Assembly: GCA_016293845.1 (NCBI GenBank)
Contig: JAEDDH010000013.1
Span: forward strand, 1 to 64,000
Origin: Bacteroidales bacterium
GTDB lineage: Bacteria > Bacteroidota > Bacteroidia > Bacteroidales > UBA3824
Length of the DNA: 64,000 nt
Reading direction: 5' to 3'
The position numbers and the translations under genes are program-made. The number at the start of each line of letters is the position of its first letter. The first letter of the stretch is position 1. The notes under the pieces are model-generated. The model was not told the origin of the DNA. It saw only the letters and a program-made list of their open reading frames with translations, and did not search any database. This document shows, piece after piece, positions 51,055-58,661 of the stretch.

Positions 51055-52539
51055 ATGCAAAAATACGATGTAGTAGTAATCGGCGCAGGACTTGGCGGTC
51101 TGCAATGCGCATACATACTTGCAAAGCAGGGCATGAAAGTGTGCGTATTAGAACAAAACCGCTTGATAGGTGGTTGTATTCAAACATTCACCCGCAAGAA
51201 CACTAAATTTGACACAGGATTTCACTACATCGGCGGATTAGACGAAGGTCAACCGCTCAACCGCATTTTCAAATATTTTGATTTAATGGATCTGCCGTGG
51301 CAAAAACTTGATACCAACGGATTCGATGAAATTATCTACCAAGATAAATCGTATATGCTGGTAAACGGCTACGACAATTTCTGCGACAAAATGACGGAAT
51401 ATTTTCCCGATAGTGCCGCACAACTTAAATCTTACACCGACTTTCTACGTCAGGTAGGCGAAGGCATTTTTGAAAGTTTAGACCGCGCCCCCGAACAAAA
51501 CCTCGCCGGCGAAACTCTCTTAGGAAAAAACGCTTACAACTATCTTACATCCACAATTTCAGACCCCGTATTGCAAAACGTACTTTCGGGCACGTCGGCA
51601 AAACTTGAATTAGATAAAACACGTCTACCGCTCTACACATTTGCACAAATCAACAGTTCGTATATCCAAAGCGCATACCGCATCAAAGGCGGAGGAATGT
51701 TGATAGCCAAATCGCTTGCCGAAAGCATCCAAAAATTTGGCGGCGAAGTAATTGTAAATGCCCGTGTTACCAACCTTGTGGAAGAAGACGGCAAAATATC
51801 AAAAGTAGAAATCGATGGTAGCGACCCTGTGGAAACCCGTTACATAATATCAAACGCTCATCCCGCAGCCACATTACGTCTTGCGCAAAATTCGTCGTTT
51901 ATCAAAAAGATTTACAAAAAACGCATAACATCGCTCGAAAACACATTCGGCATGTTTACCGTCAACATAAAACTTAAACCCGGACATCTTCGCTACCTCA
52001 ACCGCAATATTTATATTCACCGAGGCAACGACGTTTGGGAAGAAGGCAGCATTACCGCCGACCAACAGCCACAATGCGTGCTTGTAAGTTTTGCAGCTCC
52101 TCAAAGTGGTGAATATGCCGACAACATCGACCTACTTACACCTATGCTTTGGAGCGATGTGGAAAAATTTGCCGGCTCAACGCCTATGAACCGCTGCTCG
52201 GAATACGACGAACTAAAAGCGCGTAAGGCTATCCAACTTATCAACATAGTCAGCCAATACATTCCTGAGTTGAAAAGCTCAGTAGAATCGATATACACCT
52301 CCACTCCCCTCACCTACCACGATTACACCGCCACCGAAAACGGGTCGGCATTTGGCATAATAAAAGACCACGACCGATTGATGTACACGTTGCTGACACC
52401 CAAGACTCCTATTCCAAATCTTTGGCTAACAGGTCAGAACCTCAATCTCCACGGTATTTTGGGAGTAAGTATGACATCATTTTTTTCGTGCGCCGAAATT
52501 TTAGGCCGCCGCCCATCTTCAAATATTTTTAACTTATAA
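51055..52539 (+). CDS. FAD-dependent oxidoreductase, phytoene desaturase/RetSat-like (2)
   Basis: A 494-residue flavoprotein related to the one at 45191 but clearly diverged. It has GAGLGGLQCAYILAKQG at 10-26, GGCIQTFTRKNTKFDTGFHYIGG in the second block (typical of retinol-saturase-like proteins) and a C-terminal FAD motif with WLTGQNLNLHGILGVSMTS. A distant paralogue bracketing the same locus suggests two redox steps on the chain. The next gene is 13 bp downstream. Confidence 0.82.
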   Translation: MQKYDVVVIGAGLGGLQCAYILAKQGMKVCVLEQNRLIGGCIQTFTRKNTKFDTGFHYIGGLDEGQPLNRIFKYFDLMDLPWQKLDTNGFDEIIYQDKSYMLVNGYDNFCDKMTEYFPDSAAQLKSYTDFLRQVGEGIFESLDRAPEQNLAGETLLGKNAYNYLTSTISDPVLQNVLSGTSAKLELDKTRLPLYTFAQINSSYIQSAYRIKGGGMLIAKSLAESIQKFGGEVIVNARVTNLVEEDGKISKVEIDGSDPVETRYIISNAHPAATLRLAQNSSFIKKIYKKRITSLENTFGMFTVNIKLKPGHLRYLNRNIYIHRGNDVWEEGSITADQQPQCVLVSFAAPQSGEYADNIDLLTPMLWSDVEKFAGSTPMNRCSEYDELKARKAIQLINIVSQYIPELKSSVESIYTSTPLTYHDYTATENGSAFGIIKDHDRLMYTLLTPKTPIPNLWLTGQNLNLHGILGVSMTSFFSCAEILGRRPSSNIFNL

Positions 52540-52552
52540 CAATTAAAGCATT

Positions 52553-52810
52553 ATGGAACAAGAAAATAAAAATACCGAACAACAAAACGACGAAGGTTTC
52601 GCATTTGGAAAACTCAACTACAAGCTTCTTATTATAGGATTTGCCATCATAGTATTCGGCTTTATACTTATGGCAGGAGGCGCAAGCGACGACCCCGACG
52701 TATTCAACGAAGAGATTTTTTCATTCCGCCGCATCACCCTCGCCCCTATTGTGGTGCTATTTGGCTTTGCATTTGAGATTTACGCTATTATGCGCAAGCC
52801 CGGAGAGTAG
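52553..52810 (+). CDS. DUF3098 small membrane protein
   Basis: An 85-residue protein with two membrane helices (about 25-43 and 61-79), an acidic polar N-terminus and the DUF3098 features FAFGKLNYKLLIIGFA and IFSFRRITLAPIV. DUF3098 is a Bacteroidota family without assigned function, often next to cell-division or undecaprenyl genes. Here it is the last gene of the acyl-locus operon, though this may be incidental. A gene relic begins directly after its stop codon. Confidence 0.85.
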   Translation: MEQENKNTEQQNDEGFAFGKLNYKLLIIGFAIIVFGFILMAGGASDDPDVFNEEIFSFRRITLAPIVVLFGFAFEIYAIMRKPGE

Positions 52811-52996
52811 GTTAAAACAATTAACAAATACGGCAAACTCTACTACATAGTAAAAAATAGCTGGGGCGCCGACAACAAATACAAAGGCACATGGTACATT
52901 TCAAAAGCCTTTGCAGCCTGCAAAACAATGGATATTCTTGTCCACAAAGACGCTATCCCAGCCGACATAGCTAAAAAATCAGGTATTAAGAAATAA
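52811..52996 (+). pseudogene. C-terminal relic of aminopeptidase C (bleomycin hydrolase family)
   Basis: Immediately after the DUF3098 stop and in the same frame, 61 codons encode the end of a C1-type cysteine peptidase. It contains YYIVKNSWG, the block holding the catalytic asparagine, then WYISKAF and KTMDILVHKDAIP, and ends at a TAA. The catalytic cysteine and histidine regions are absent. A deletion that removed about 85 percent of a pepC-like gene explains this. There is no start codon at its head, so it is not expected to be translated on its own. Confidence 0.8.
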
Positions 52997-53017
52997 AAAC
53001 AAATCCAAATAAAATAA

Positions 53018-53050
53018 AAAAAACCACGGTTTGATGCCGTGGCTTTTTTT
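53018..53050. terminator. bidirectional terminator
   Basis: CCACGG pairs with CCGTGG over a 7-nt loop between an A run and a T run. It separates the acyl locus from the convergent tsf. Confidence 0.85.
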
Positions 53051-53072
53051 ATAATCTTATACACAACAAAAC

Positions 53073-54062
53073 TTAGTTGCCCAGACCGAAACGGAGCATT
53101 GCAGTAACGGTGAGGTCTTTGTCGCTCTGTTTGAGGTATTCGCGGATAGTGATTTTGTTGTCCTGTTCAAACTTCTGGTTGAGAAGAGTGTTCTCCTCGT
53201 AGAATTTATTGATACGGCCCTTAGCGATGTTTTCGATCATCTGGGCGGGAACAACAGTTTCTGCGGCGATATTAGCTTTGATTTCTTTAGCCTTAGCGCC
53301 TTGCTCTTCGGTAATCCAACCTTTGGTGATGTTAGAAGCGATGTGGTCGTCAGAGTCTACGTGAGCGGGATTGATGCCTTCTTTTTTGAGAGCGGCCTCC
53401 ACCTTCTTTTGAATCTGCTCTTGAACGGTTTTCTCTTTAGCAACCTCAAGTTCTTTGTTGATAACCTCTTGGTCGATACCGTCTTTATCGATAGCCATAG
53501 GCGACATAGCGGCTACTTGCATAGCCACGTTTTTAGCCACGGCAGCCTCGGCAGCCTTGTTGAAAGCGATAGCGGCGGTAAGGCGGTTGCCCATGTGGTT
53601 GTAAACTACAGCTTGGTCGCCAGCGATTTTGCCGTAAAAACCGAGCTCGATTTTTTCACCGATAACGCCGTTCTGGTTCATGATTTCGTCGTTGATAGTA
53701 CCCTTGCCGTAAGCGAGAGCCTTGAGAGCATCGGCGTCGGCAGGATCATTGGCGATAGCTGCAGCGAGAATATCGTTGGTGAATTTTACAAAGTCGGCGT
53801 TTTTAGCCACAAAGTCGGTTTCGCAGTTGAGCGAAACGATATATGCTTTTTTGCCATCAGCAGACACACCGCCGAGAACGCAACCTTCTTTAGCGTCGCG
53901 GTCGGCACGTTTGCTTGCTATTTTCTGTCCTTTTTTTCTGAGGATGTCGATTGCGGCGTCGAAGTCACCATTGCTTTCGATGAGGGCTTTTTTGCAGTCC
54001 ATCATACCAGCACCGGTCATACCGCGGAGTTTCATAACCTCAGCTGCTTTAATTTCAGCCAT
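53073..54062 (-). CDS. tsf: elongation factor Ts
   Basis: A 329-residue nucleotide-exchange factor for EF-Tu. It has the N-terminal UBA-like domain (AEVMKLRGMTGAGMMDCKKAL) and the TDFVAKNADF block that inserts into EF-Tu. The length exceeds the 283 residues of E. coli and is usual for this phylum. It is downstream of rpsB, but a strong hairpin with a T tract lies between the two genes. Confidence 0.96.
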   Translation of the reverse strand: MAEIKAAEVMKLRGMTGAGMMDCKKALIESNGDFDAAIDILRKKGQKIASKRADRDAKEGCVLGGVSADGKKAYIVSLNCETDFVAKNADFVKFTNDILAAAIANDPADADALKALAYGKGTINDEIMNQNGVIGEKIELGFYGKIAGDQAVVYNHMGNRLTAAIAFNKAAEAAVAKNVAMQVAAMSPMAIDKDGIDQEVINKELEVAKEKTVQEQIQKKVEAALKKEGINPAHVDSDDHIASNITKGWITEEQGAKAKEIKANIAAETVVPAQMIENIAKGRINKFYEENTLLNQKFEQDNKITIREYLKQSDKDLTVTAMLRFGLGN

Positions 54063-54085
54063 TTTAATAATGATTTACGGGGTTA

Positions 54086-54126
54086 GAAAAAAAACGCCCT
54101 TCCGCCATAGGAGGCGGCGGAAAGGC
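54086..54126 (-). terminator. hairpin between rpsB and tsf
   Basis: An 11-bp stem (54096-54106 with 54116-54126) is followed on the minus strand by nine T residues. It starts only 9 bp after the rpsB stop. It should reduce transcription into tsf unless bypassed. Confidence 0.85.
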
Positions 54127-54134
54127 TTATTGTA

Positions 54135-54965
54135 TTAGTTGTTGCTATCTTCTGTGTTTTCAGCGTCTGCTTTAGCATCTTCGGCTTTAGCGTCGTCGCC
54201 ACCCTTGCGGGCGCGAGTTTTGCGAACTTTGCCGTGTTTGCCGTCGGCACCCTTAGCGTTGTCTTTCTCAGGGTTGTCTACCTTGCGTTCTGCAACACCC
54301 TCAGCGATAGCGCCGGTGATAACGTCGAGAACGATGGAGATAGATTTTGCAGCGTCGTCGTTGGCGGGGATAACAAAGTCAACGTCGTTGGGGTTGGAGT
54401 TGGTGTCCACCATAGCGAATACGGGGATACGGAGCCTCTTAGCCTCTTTAACGGCGATTTTTTCTTTAGTAACGTCCACTACAAACAAAGCAGCGGGAAC
54501 GCGGGTAAGGTCGGCGATAGAACCGAGGTTTTTCTCGAGTTTTTCGCGCTGACGGTTGATCTGAAGTTTTTCGCGCTTAGAAAGCTGGTCGAAAGTGCCG
54601 TCGGAAGCCATCTTGTCGATGGTAGTCATTTTTTTAACGGCTTTTCGTACAGTGGGGAAGTTGGTGAGCATACCGCCCGACCAACGTTCGGTAACGTAAG
54701 GCATATTGATAGCCTTGACTTTTTCTGCCACGATTTCTTTAGCCTGCTTTTTGGTAGCAACAAAAAGGATTTTTCTGCCCGATTTAGCAATTTGTTTGAT
54801 AGCAGCGGCTGCCTCTTCGAGCTTGGCTGCTGTTTTGTGTAAGTCAATTATGTGGATTCCGCCCTTTTCCATAAAGATGTAAGGGGCCATTGCAGGATTC
54901 CATTTTCTTTTCAAGTGTCCGAAATGTACACCTGCGTTTAATAAATCTTCGAAATTTACTGCCAT
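54135..54965 (-). CDS. rpsB: ribosomal protein S2
   Basis: A 276-residue 30S protein with the family N-terminus (FEDLLNAGVHFGHLKRKWNP) and RWSGGMLTNF. A charged Lys/Ala/Asp-rich C-terminal extension of about 45 residues (GDDAKAEDAKADAENTED) is typical of Bacteroidota S2. It follows rpsI after a 105-nt gap that can fold into competing hairpins. Confidence 0.96.
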   Translation of the reverse strand: MAVNFEDLLNAGVHFGHLKRKWNPAMAPYIFMEKGGIHIIDLHKTAAKLEEAAAAIKQIAKSGRKILFVATKKQAKEIVAEKVKAINMPYVTERWSGGMLTNFPTVRKAVKKMTTIDKMASDGTFDQLSKREKLQINRQREKLEKNLGSIADLTRVPAALFVVDVTKEKIAVKEAKRLRIPVFAMVDTNSNPNDVDFVIPANDDAAKSISIVLDVITGAIAEGVAERKVDNPEKDNAKGADGKHGKVRKTRARKGGDDAKAEDAKADAENTEDSNN

Positions 54966-54990
54966 TTTAATTGGTGTTTTGTTTACGTTC

Positions 54991-55066
54991 TACAAAAATT
55001 CAACTGCCGGGTAGCAAAGGGGCAAATCTCTTGCGCCAGTGGTCTCGTCAGTTTGGATACTAAACT
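54991..55066 (-). promoter_or_regulatory. candidate attenuator between rpsI and rpsB
   Basis: On the transcript AGTTT can pair with AAACT (55062-55066 with 55050-55054, 7-nt loop). Alternatively AACTG can pair with CAGTT (55049-55053 with 55002-55006), closing an arm around a GCAA/TTGC hairpin and followed by GAATTTTTG. The two foldings use the same bases, as in an antiterminator/terminator switch. Confidence 0.4.
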
Positions 55067-55070
55067 AAAA

Positions 55071-55460
55071 TTATCGCTTGCTGAACTGGAAGCGTCTGCG
55101 TGCGCCAGGACGACCGGGTTTCTTACGTTCAACGACACGGGCGTCGCGACGGAGGAATCCCTCTTTCTTCAAAGCTACGCGGTCTTCGGGGTTGATTTCA
55201 ACGAGGGCGCGGGCGATACCTAAGCGGATAGCCTCAGCCTGACCTTTGAAACCACCGCCGCATACGTTTACTTTTACGTCGTAGTTTTCAGTTTGGTTGA
55301 TTTGAGCCAAAGCTTGAACTACTACTTGCTGAAACTGCGGCACGGTGAAGTACTCTTTGTAGTCTTTTCCGTTAACTTTGATTTCTCCTTTGCCGGGAGT
55401 TACGAAAACGCGCGCGATAGCGGCTTTTCTTCTGCCTACTTTGTTTGTAACTTCTGCCAT
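55071..55460 (-). CDS. rpsI: ribosomal protein S9
   Basis: A 129-residue 30S protein whose basic C-terminal tail reaches the P site. It ends PGARRRFQFSKR, as universally conserved, and has VGRRKAAIARVFVTPG at the N-terminus. It is 2 bp after rplM in the L13-S9 operon. Confidence 0.97.
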   Translation of the reverse strand: MAEVTNKVGRRKAAIARVFVTPGKGEIKVNGKDYKEYFTVPQFQQVVVQALAQINQTENYDVKVNVCGGGFKGQAEAIRLGIARALVEINPEDRVALKKEGFLRRDARVVERKKPGRPGARRRFQFSKR

Positions 55461-55462
55461 GA

Positions 55463-55927
55463 TTATCTAAGATCGTTTAAGTTGATGAGTTTGGGCTGCT
55501 GAGCCTCGTGGGGATGCTGCTCGCCCTGATAAACTTTAAGGTTGTTGCGCAAGATAGCGTCTCCGAGTTTGTTTTTGGGGAGCATACCTCTTACTGCCTT
55601 TTCAATAATGCGCTCCGGACCGTTAACCTTTTTGAAGAAATCTTTTGCGATTTCGATTTTTTGGCCGCCCGGATAGAGAGAGTGGTGAACGTACTCTTTC
55701 TGAGCCCATTTGTTGCCTGTTAATCTAATTTTTTCTGCGTTGATGACGATAATGTTGTCGCCGCAGTCTACATGCGGTGTGTACGAGGCTTTGTATTTGC
55801 CTCTCAACAGCATGGCCACTTTGGATGCAAAACGGCCCAAAGTCTGGTTGGTCGCGTCTACCAAGAGCCACTCTTTCTGTGCGGTAGCCTTGTTGAGCGA
55901 TACTGTTTTGTAACTTAATGAATCCAC
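55463..55927 (-). CDS. rplM: ribosomal protein L13
   Basis: A 154-residue 50S protein needed early in assembly. Recognisable blocks are WLLVDATNQTLGRFAS, VDCGDNIIVINAEKI and VRGMLPKNKLG. It is first in the operon rplM-rpsI, with rpsB-tsf further down the same strand. A -7 element lies 77 bp upstream. Confidence 0.97.
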   Translation of the reverse strand: MDSLSYKTVSLNKATAQKEWLLVDATNQTLGRFASKVAMLLRGKYKASYTPHVDCGDNIIVINAEKIRLTGNKWAQKEYVHHSLYPGGQKIEIAKDFFKKVNGPERIIEKAVRGMLPKNKLGDAILRNNLKVYQGEQHPHEAQQPKLINLNDLR

Positions 55928-56003
55928 TTTTTTTAACTTTTAAAATTTAACTTATTAATTTCTAACTACTTCTATCTGAAGTATGGATAATAAATCGGAC
56001 GTG

Positions 56004-56011
56004 CAAAATTA
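56004..56011 (-). promoter_or_regulatory. -7 element of rplM operon
   Basis: The minus strand reads TAATTTTG followed by CACG. Confidence 0.6.
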
Positions 56012-56084
56012 TGGATAATATTTTTAACAGAAAAATGTTTTTTGCATTTTTTTTCTAATTATAAAAAATTTGAATTATCAGCGG

Positions 56085-56123
56085 GCAGAAAAAAACCGCC
56101 TGCATTTTTCCGCAGGCGGTTTT
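56085..56123 (-). terminator. intrinsic terminator
   Basis: A perfect 12-bp stem AAAACCGCCTGC/GCAGGCGGTTTT with an 8-nt loop, followed on the minus strand by a T run. It ends the gene at 56172-56927. Confidence 0.9.
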
Positions 56124-56171
56124 CACAAATAATTAATTATACGCTTTAAATTTAGAAAAATGAAAAAAGCA

Positions 56172-56927
56172 TTAACAGTTTTCTATATTGGTTTCAGGCT
56201 CGGCGGTGTCAACGGGTTGGCTGACAGTCTCTGAATTTTCGCCTTCTTTTTTGATGTGAGGATAAAGCATTGCGAATTTAGCAATTACACCGTTAACCTC
56301 GTCGATAAAGCTGACGTATTTTTCGGGTTCAAGAATCGACACACCATTGATGTAAGTTACAAGGTTTTTGTACGATTCGGTAGCCTGATTACGAGTTTTG
56401 GCAATAGATCCGAGAATGCTTACGCTGTATTGGTTCCGTTCGTTGTAGAGGGTTACAAATTCTACGCCTGTGTTGGCGAGGGCGTCCACGATATCGTCTA
56501 CAAGAATTGCCTGAAGCACAGATTTGCCAAGTTTAAGCAAGTCGTCGACGATATGGTTGATTTTGACAGCGTTATCCACGTACGAGGCGTTGATTACACC
56601 ATATTTGGCTATCACTGTATGGATTTTAGAAGCAGCGGCACTACGGCCGGCGTCGATACTCGACATAAAGCCTTTAGAAACAAGGTTGATAGAGTCTACA
56701 TACTTTTTCATTTTGGTAACTGTTTCTACAATCACCTTTGTACGTTCAACCGTACTGTCGTTTTGCAAAGTGGCGCTAAATGCCTTGATGTCTTGTTCAA
56801 GATTTGCAAACAATTCGTTTTTGCTTTCAGAATCAACCATCTTAGACGATTCGATTACCTGCGACAGGAAAGCTACTGTTTCGCGATTACTTAAACGCGC
56901 AGAATTTAAAAAATTAATTTTACTCAT
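56172..56927 (-). CDS. helical protein of unknown function, second DUF6261-like copy
   Basis: A 251-residue soluble protein, almost all helix, of the same size and layout as the one at 5374. Both carry a Ser/Ile/Ala-rich middle (SSIDAGRSAAASKI here) and end in a polar tail after a FIDEVNGVIAKF helix. Residue identity is low, so common ancestry is an inference. There is no signal peptide or catalytic motif. It is monocistronic, with a clear promoter (57082-57089) and terminator. Confidence 0.6.
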   Translation of the reverse strand: MSKINFLNSARLSNRETVAFLSQVIESSKMVDSESKNELFANLEQDIKAFSATLQNDSTVERTKVIVETVTKMKKYVDSINLVSKGFMSSIDAGRSAAASKIHTVIAKYGVINASYVDNAVKINHIVDDLLKLGKSVLQAILVDDIVDALANTGVEFVTLYNERNQYSVSILGSIAKTRNQATESYKNLVTYINGVSILEPEKYVSFIDEVNGVIAKFAMLYPHIKKEGENSETVSQPVDTAEPETNIENC

Positions 56928-56934
56928 TACTTAA

Positions 56935-57242
56935 AAATTTTTGTTGTTGTATAAAAATGTTTTGTTTAATATAAAATTTTGCCGCCAGTTGTCGTACTCG
57001 GCTGCCGGACGTTTTCTCTATATTTAAAGTTGTCTACTATGTTAGTTCGGTCTTACGCCTTTCTGATTTTTTTTGACACTGCAAAGATAATATAAAAAAA
57101 TCAAATCTCCAAACTTTTATTATACTTTTTAACAGCTTTTTTTTATTTTTTTCTAAAATCACTTTTACAGCATATTGTAAGCGATGTTATTTTTTAAATA
57201 TTTTTTGATATTTTTTACATAATAATTAGAATTTATAAAAAA
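56935..57242. other. upstream region of the helical-protein gene
   Basis: About 155 bp of 5' leader after the -7 element at 57082-57089, then AT-rich sequence with no gene, tRNA or clear repeat that I can support. Confidence 0.5.
57082..57089 (-). promoter_or_regulatory. -7 element
   Basis: The minus strand reads TATCTTTG followed by CAGTG. The leader to the ATG is unusually long, about 150 nt. Confidence 0.6.
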
Positions 57243-57449
57243 ATGGCGTTCATTGTGGGTAATTTGGATAGTTTGCAGCTAAAATTGGCGTTAATGGTGG
57301 GCAATTCGGATAGCTTGCTCCAAAAATTGGCGTTAATGGCGGGCAATTTGGATAGCTTGCTTCAAAACTTGGCGTTAATGGCGGGCAATTTGGATAGCTT
57401 GTTTCAAAACTTGGCGTTAATGGCGGGGCGGATGGATACAATAATTTGA
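57243..57449. repeat. 42-bp tandem repeat, about 4.8 units
   Basis: Units begin at 57243, 57285, 57327, 57369 and 57411. Read on the plus strand they encode 14-residue repeats of the form LALMAGNLDSLLQN in a 68-codon frame with an ATG. The minus strand is also open (repeats with PPLTP). Substitutions between units are few, so the array is young or homogenised. Whether either frame is a real gene is unclear; no -7 element fits the plus-strand ATG. Confidence 0.85.
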
Positions 57450-57660
57450 AACATAATGGTAATCGTCGAGGGTTTGTATGTTGATATCTTAAAAAATATG
57501 CTCCCGCTAATGATTTTTTTCGTAACTTTGGGTTGTGATATACACACCTTATATATTATAGTAACCGAAACTTAAATAATTATGATCATCAGGCACTTTA
57601 CCGGCAACAACTTGTAGAAATTTAGTTTCTTCTGTGATTTCGGCACATTGTATGCATAAA

Positions 57661-58053
57661 TTAAAAATCCCAAATATTCCTCGCAATCCAAAAAACGAAT
57701 ATAGCCACCACCGCCGTCAGAGTGCTGACATAGCTTTTGAGGGCGGAGGCTGTGCGGGGAAATTTTTTGCAAAAACGTCGGCTGTTGTGAGCCAAAAATA
57801 GCAATATAATATACGGCACAGATATAAAAGCAAGGGCGTTTTGCTTAAAAGCTCCGATAAAATCACTGTGCAGCAAGTGATGGAGTGCACGCTGGGTGCC
57901 GCAACCCGGACATTTATAGCCTGTGAGCACATAGAATCCGCATTTGGGAAACGACACAGAACTATTTTCAGGGTCAAAAACAGTGTAAAATACCACCGCC
58001 CCGACCACTAACAAAACAAATATTATAGTTAGCAGAATAGAAGTCTTCTTCAT
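57661..58053 (-). CDS. DUF2752 small membrane protein
   Basis: 130 residues from ATG 58053. The DUF2752 signature is clear: FPKCGFYVLTGYKCPGCGTQRALHHLLHSDFIGAFKQN, with the CPxCGxxRA core, between the first helix (about 5-25) and the later ones. The family is widespread and unassigned, and is often next to CD225/dispanin proteins, as here. A longer frame to 58098 would run through the terminator of the upstream gene, so the shorter start was chosen. Confidence 0.82.
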   Translation of the reverse strand: MKKTSILLTIIFVLLVVGAVVFYTVFDPENSSVSFPKCGFYVLTGYKCPGCGTQRALHHLLHSDFIGAFKQNALAFISVPYIILLFLAHNSRRFCKKFPRTASALKSYVSTLTAVVAIFVFWIARNIWDF

Positions 58054-58059
58054 ACCATC

Positions 58060-58093
58060 AAAAAAGGCTGCGACAGGAAAAACCGCCGCAGCC
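58060..58093 (-). terminator. terminator directly before DUF2752 start
   Basis: GGCTGCG pairs with CGCAGCC over a 14-nt loop, followed on the minus strand by a T run. The T run ends about 6 bp before the ATG at 58053, leaving no room for a separate promoter. Confidence 0.75.
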
Positions 58094-58131
58094 TGCACTA
58101 TTTAACACGCTTTTTATATACATTAATAAGA

Positions 58132-58641
58132 TTAAAAAGCACCGGCACCTGCCGCCACCACAAACATCAAAATGTAGAGTACAATAAACACAACAGAGCC
58201 TATAATGCCTACAAGAGAGAGGGTTTTAGCAGTCTTTGCTTTTTTAACCGCACCATCGTAATCACCGCTCTTATAAGCAGTATCAGACTGCAACGACATC
58301 ACCAATGCTATGATACCAAGAACCTGACAAAGGAAGATAGTAATAATAGACAAAACCATGTGGTTGTCGGGCTTTGGTGGCATAGAACCGCCCATATTTG
58401 TATTGTACTGAGGCTGCTGGTACGGAGAAGCACTGCTCTGCATCTGCGGCTGAGGTTGTGGCTGAGACTGAACAGAGAATCCAAGTTGATACATCAATTC
58501 GGGTAGTTGCGACACGGTCTGCCAATTGGCCATACCCTCAGCCCAAACATATGTGCCGGGAGCTACTACTCCGCGCATTTGATCTAATGAAACAGGACCG
58601 ACTTGGTGGTCGCCATTTCTGTAATAGTACATCTTATTCAT
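58132..58641 (-). CDS. GYF_2 / CD225 (dispanin-like) membrane protein
   Basis: A 169-residue protein. Residues 1-50 are a GYF_2 domain (YYYRNGDHQVGPVSLDQM, then YVWAEGMANWQTV). A Gln/Pro/Ser-rich linker follows. The C-terminal CD225/dispanin domain has two membrane helices (about 93-115 and 143-165) around a loop with KSGDYDGAVKKAKTAK. Such proteins are common in Bacteroidota and may organise membrane complexes; the function is unknown. It is followed by a DUF2752 gene, a frequent partner. Confidence 0.85.
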   Translation of the reverse strand: MNKMYYYRNGDHQVGPVSLDQMRGVVAPGTYVWAEGMANWQTVSQLPELMYQLGFSVQSQPQPQPQMQSSASPYQQPQYNTNMGGSMPPKPDNHMVLSIITIFLCQVLGIIALVMSLQSDTAYKSGDYDGAVKKAKTAKTLSLVGIIGSVVFIVLYILMFVVAAGAGAF

Positions 58642-58661
58642 TATTTCAGAGATTTTATTAA

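Noticed and set aside
57243..57449. CRISPR array
   Set aside because: 42-bp units are directly adjacent with no unique spacers.
57515..57620. Promoter-like TAACTTTG near 57520 with a short frame from about 57582
   Set aside because: The frame stops after eleven codons and no gene follows; kept only as a possible decayed start.
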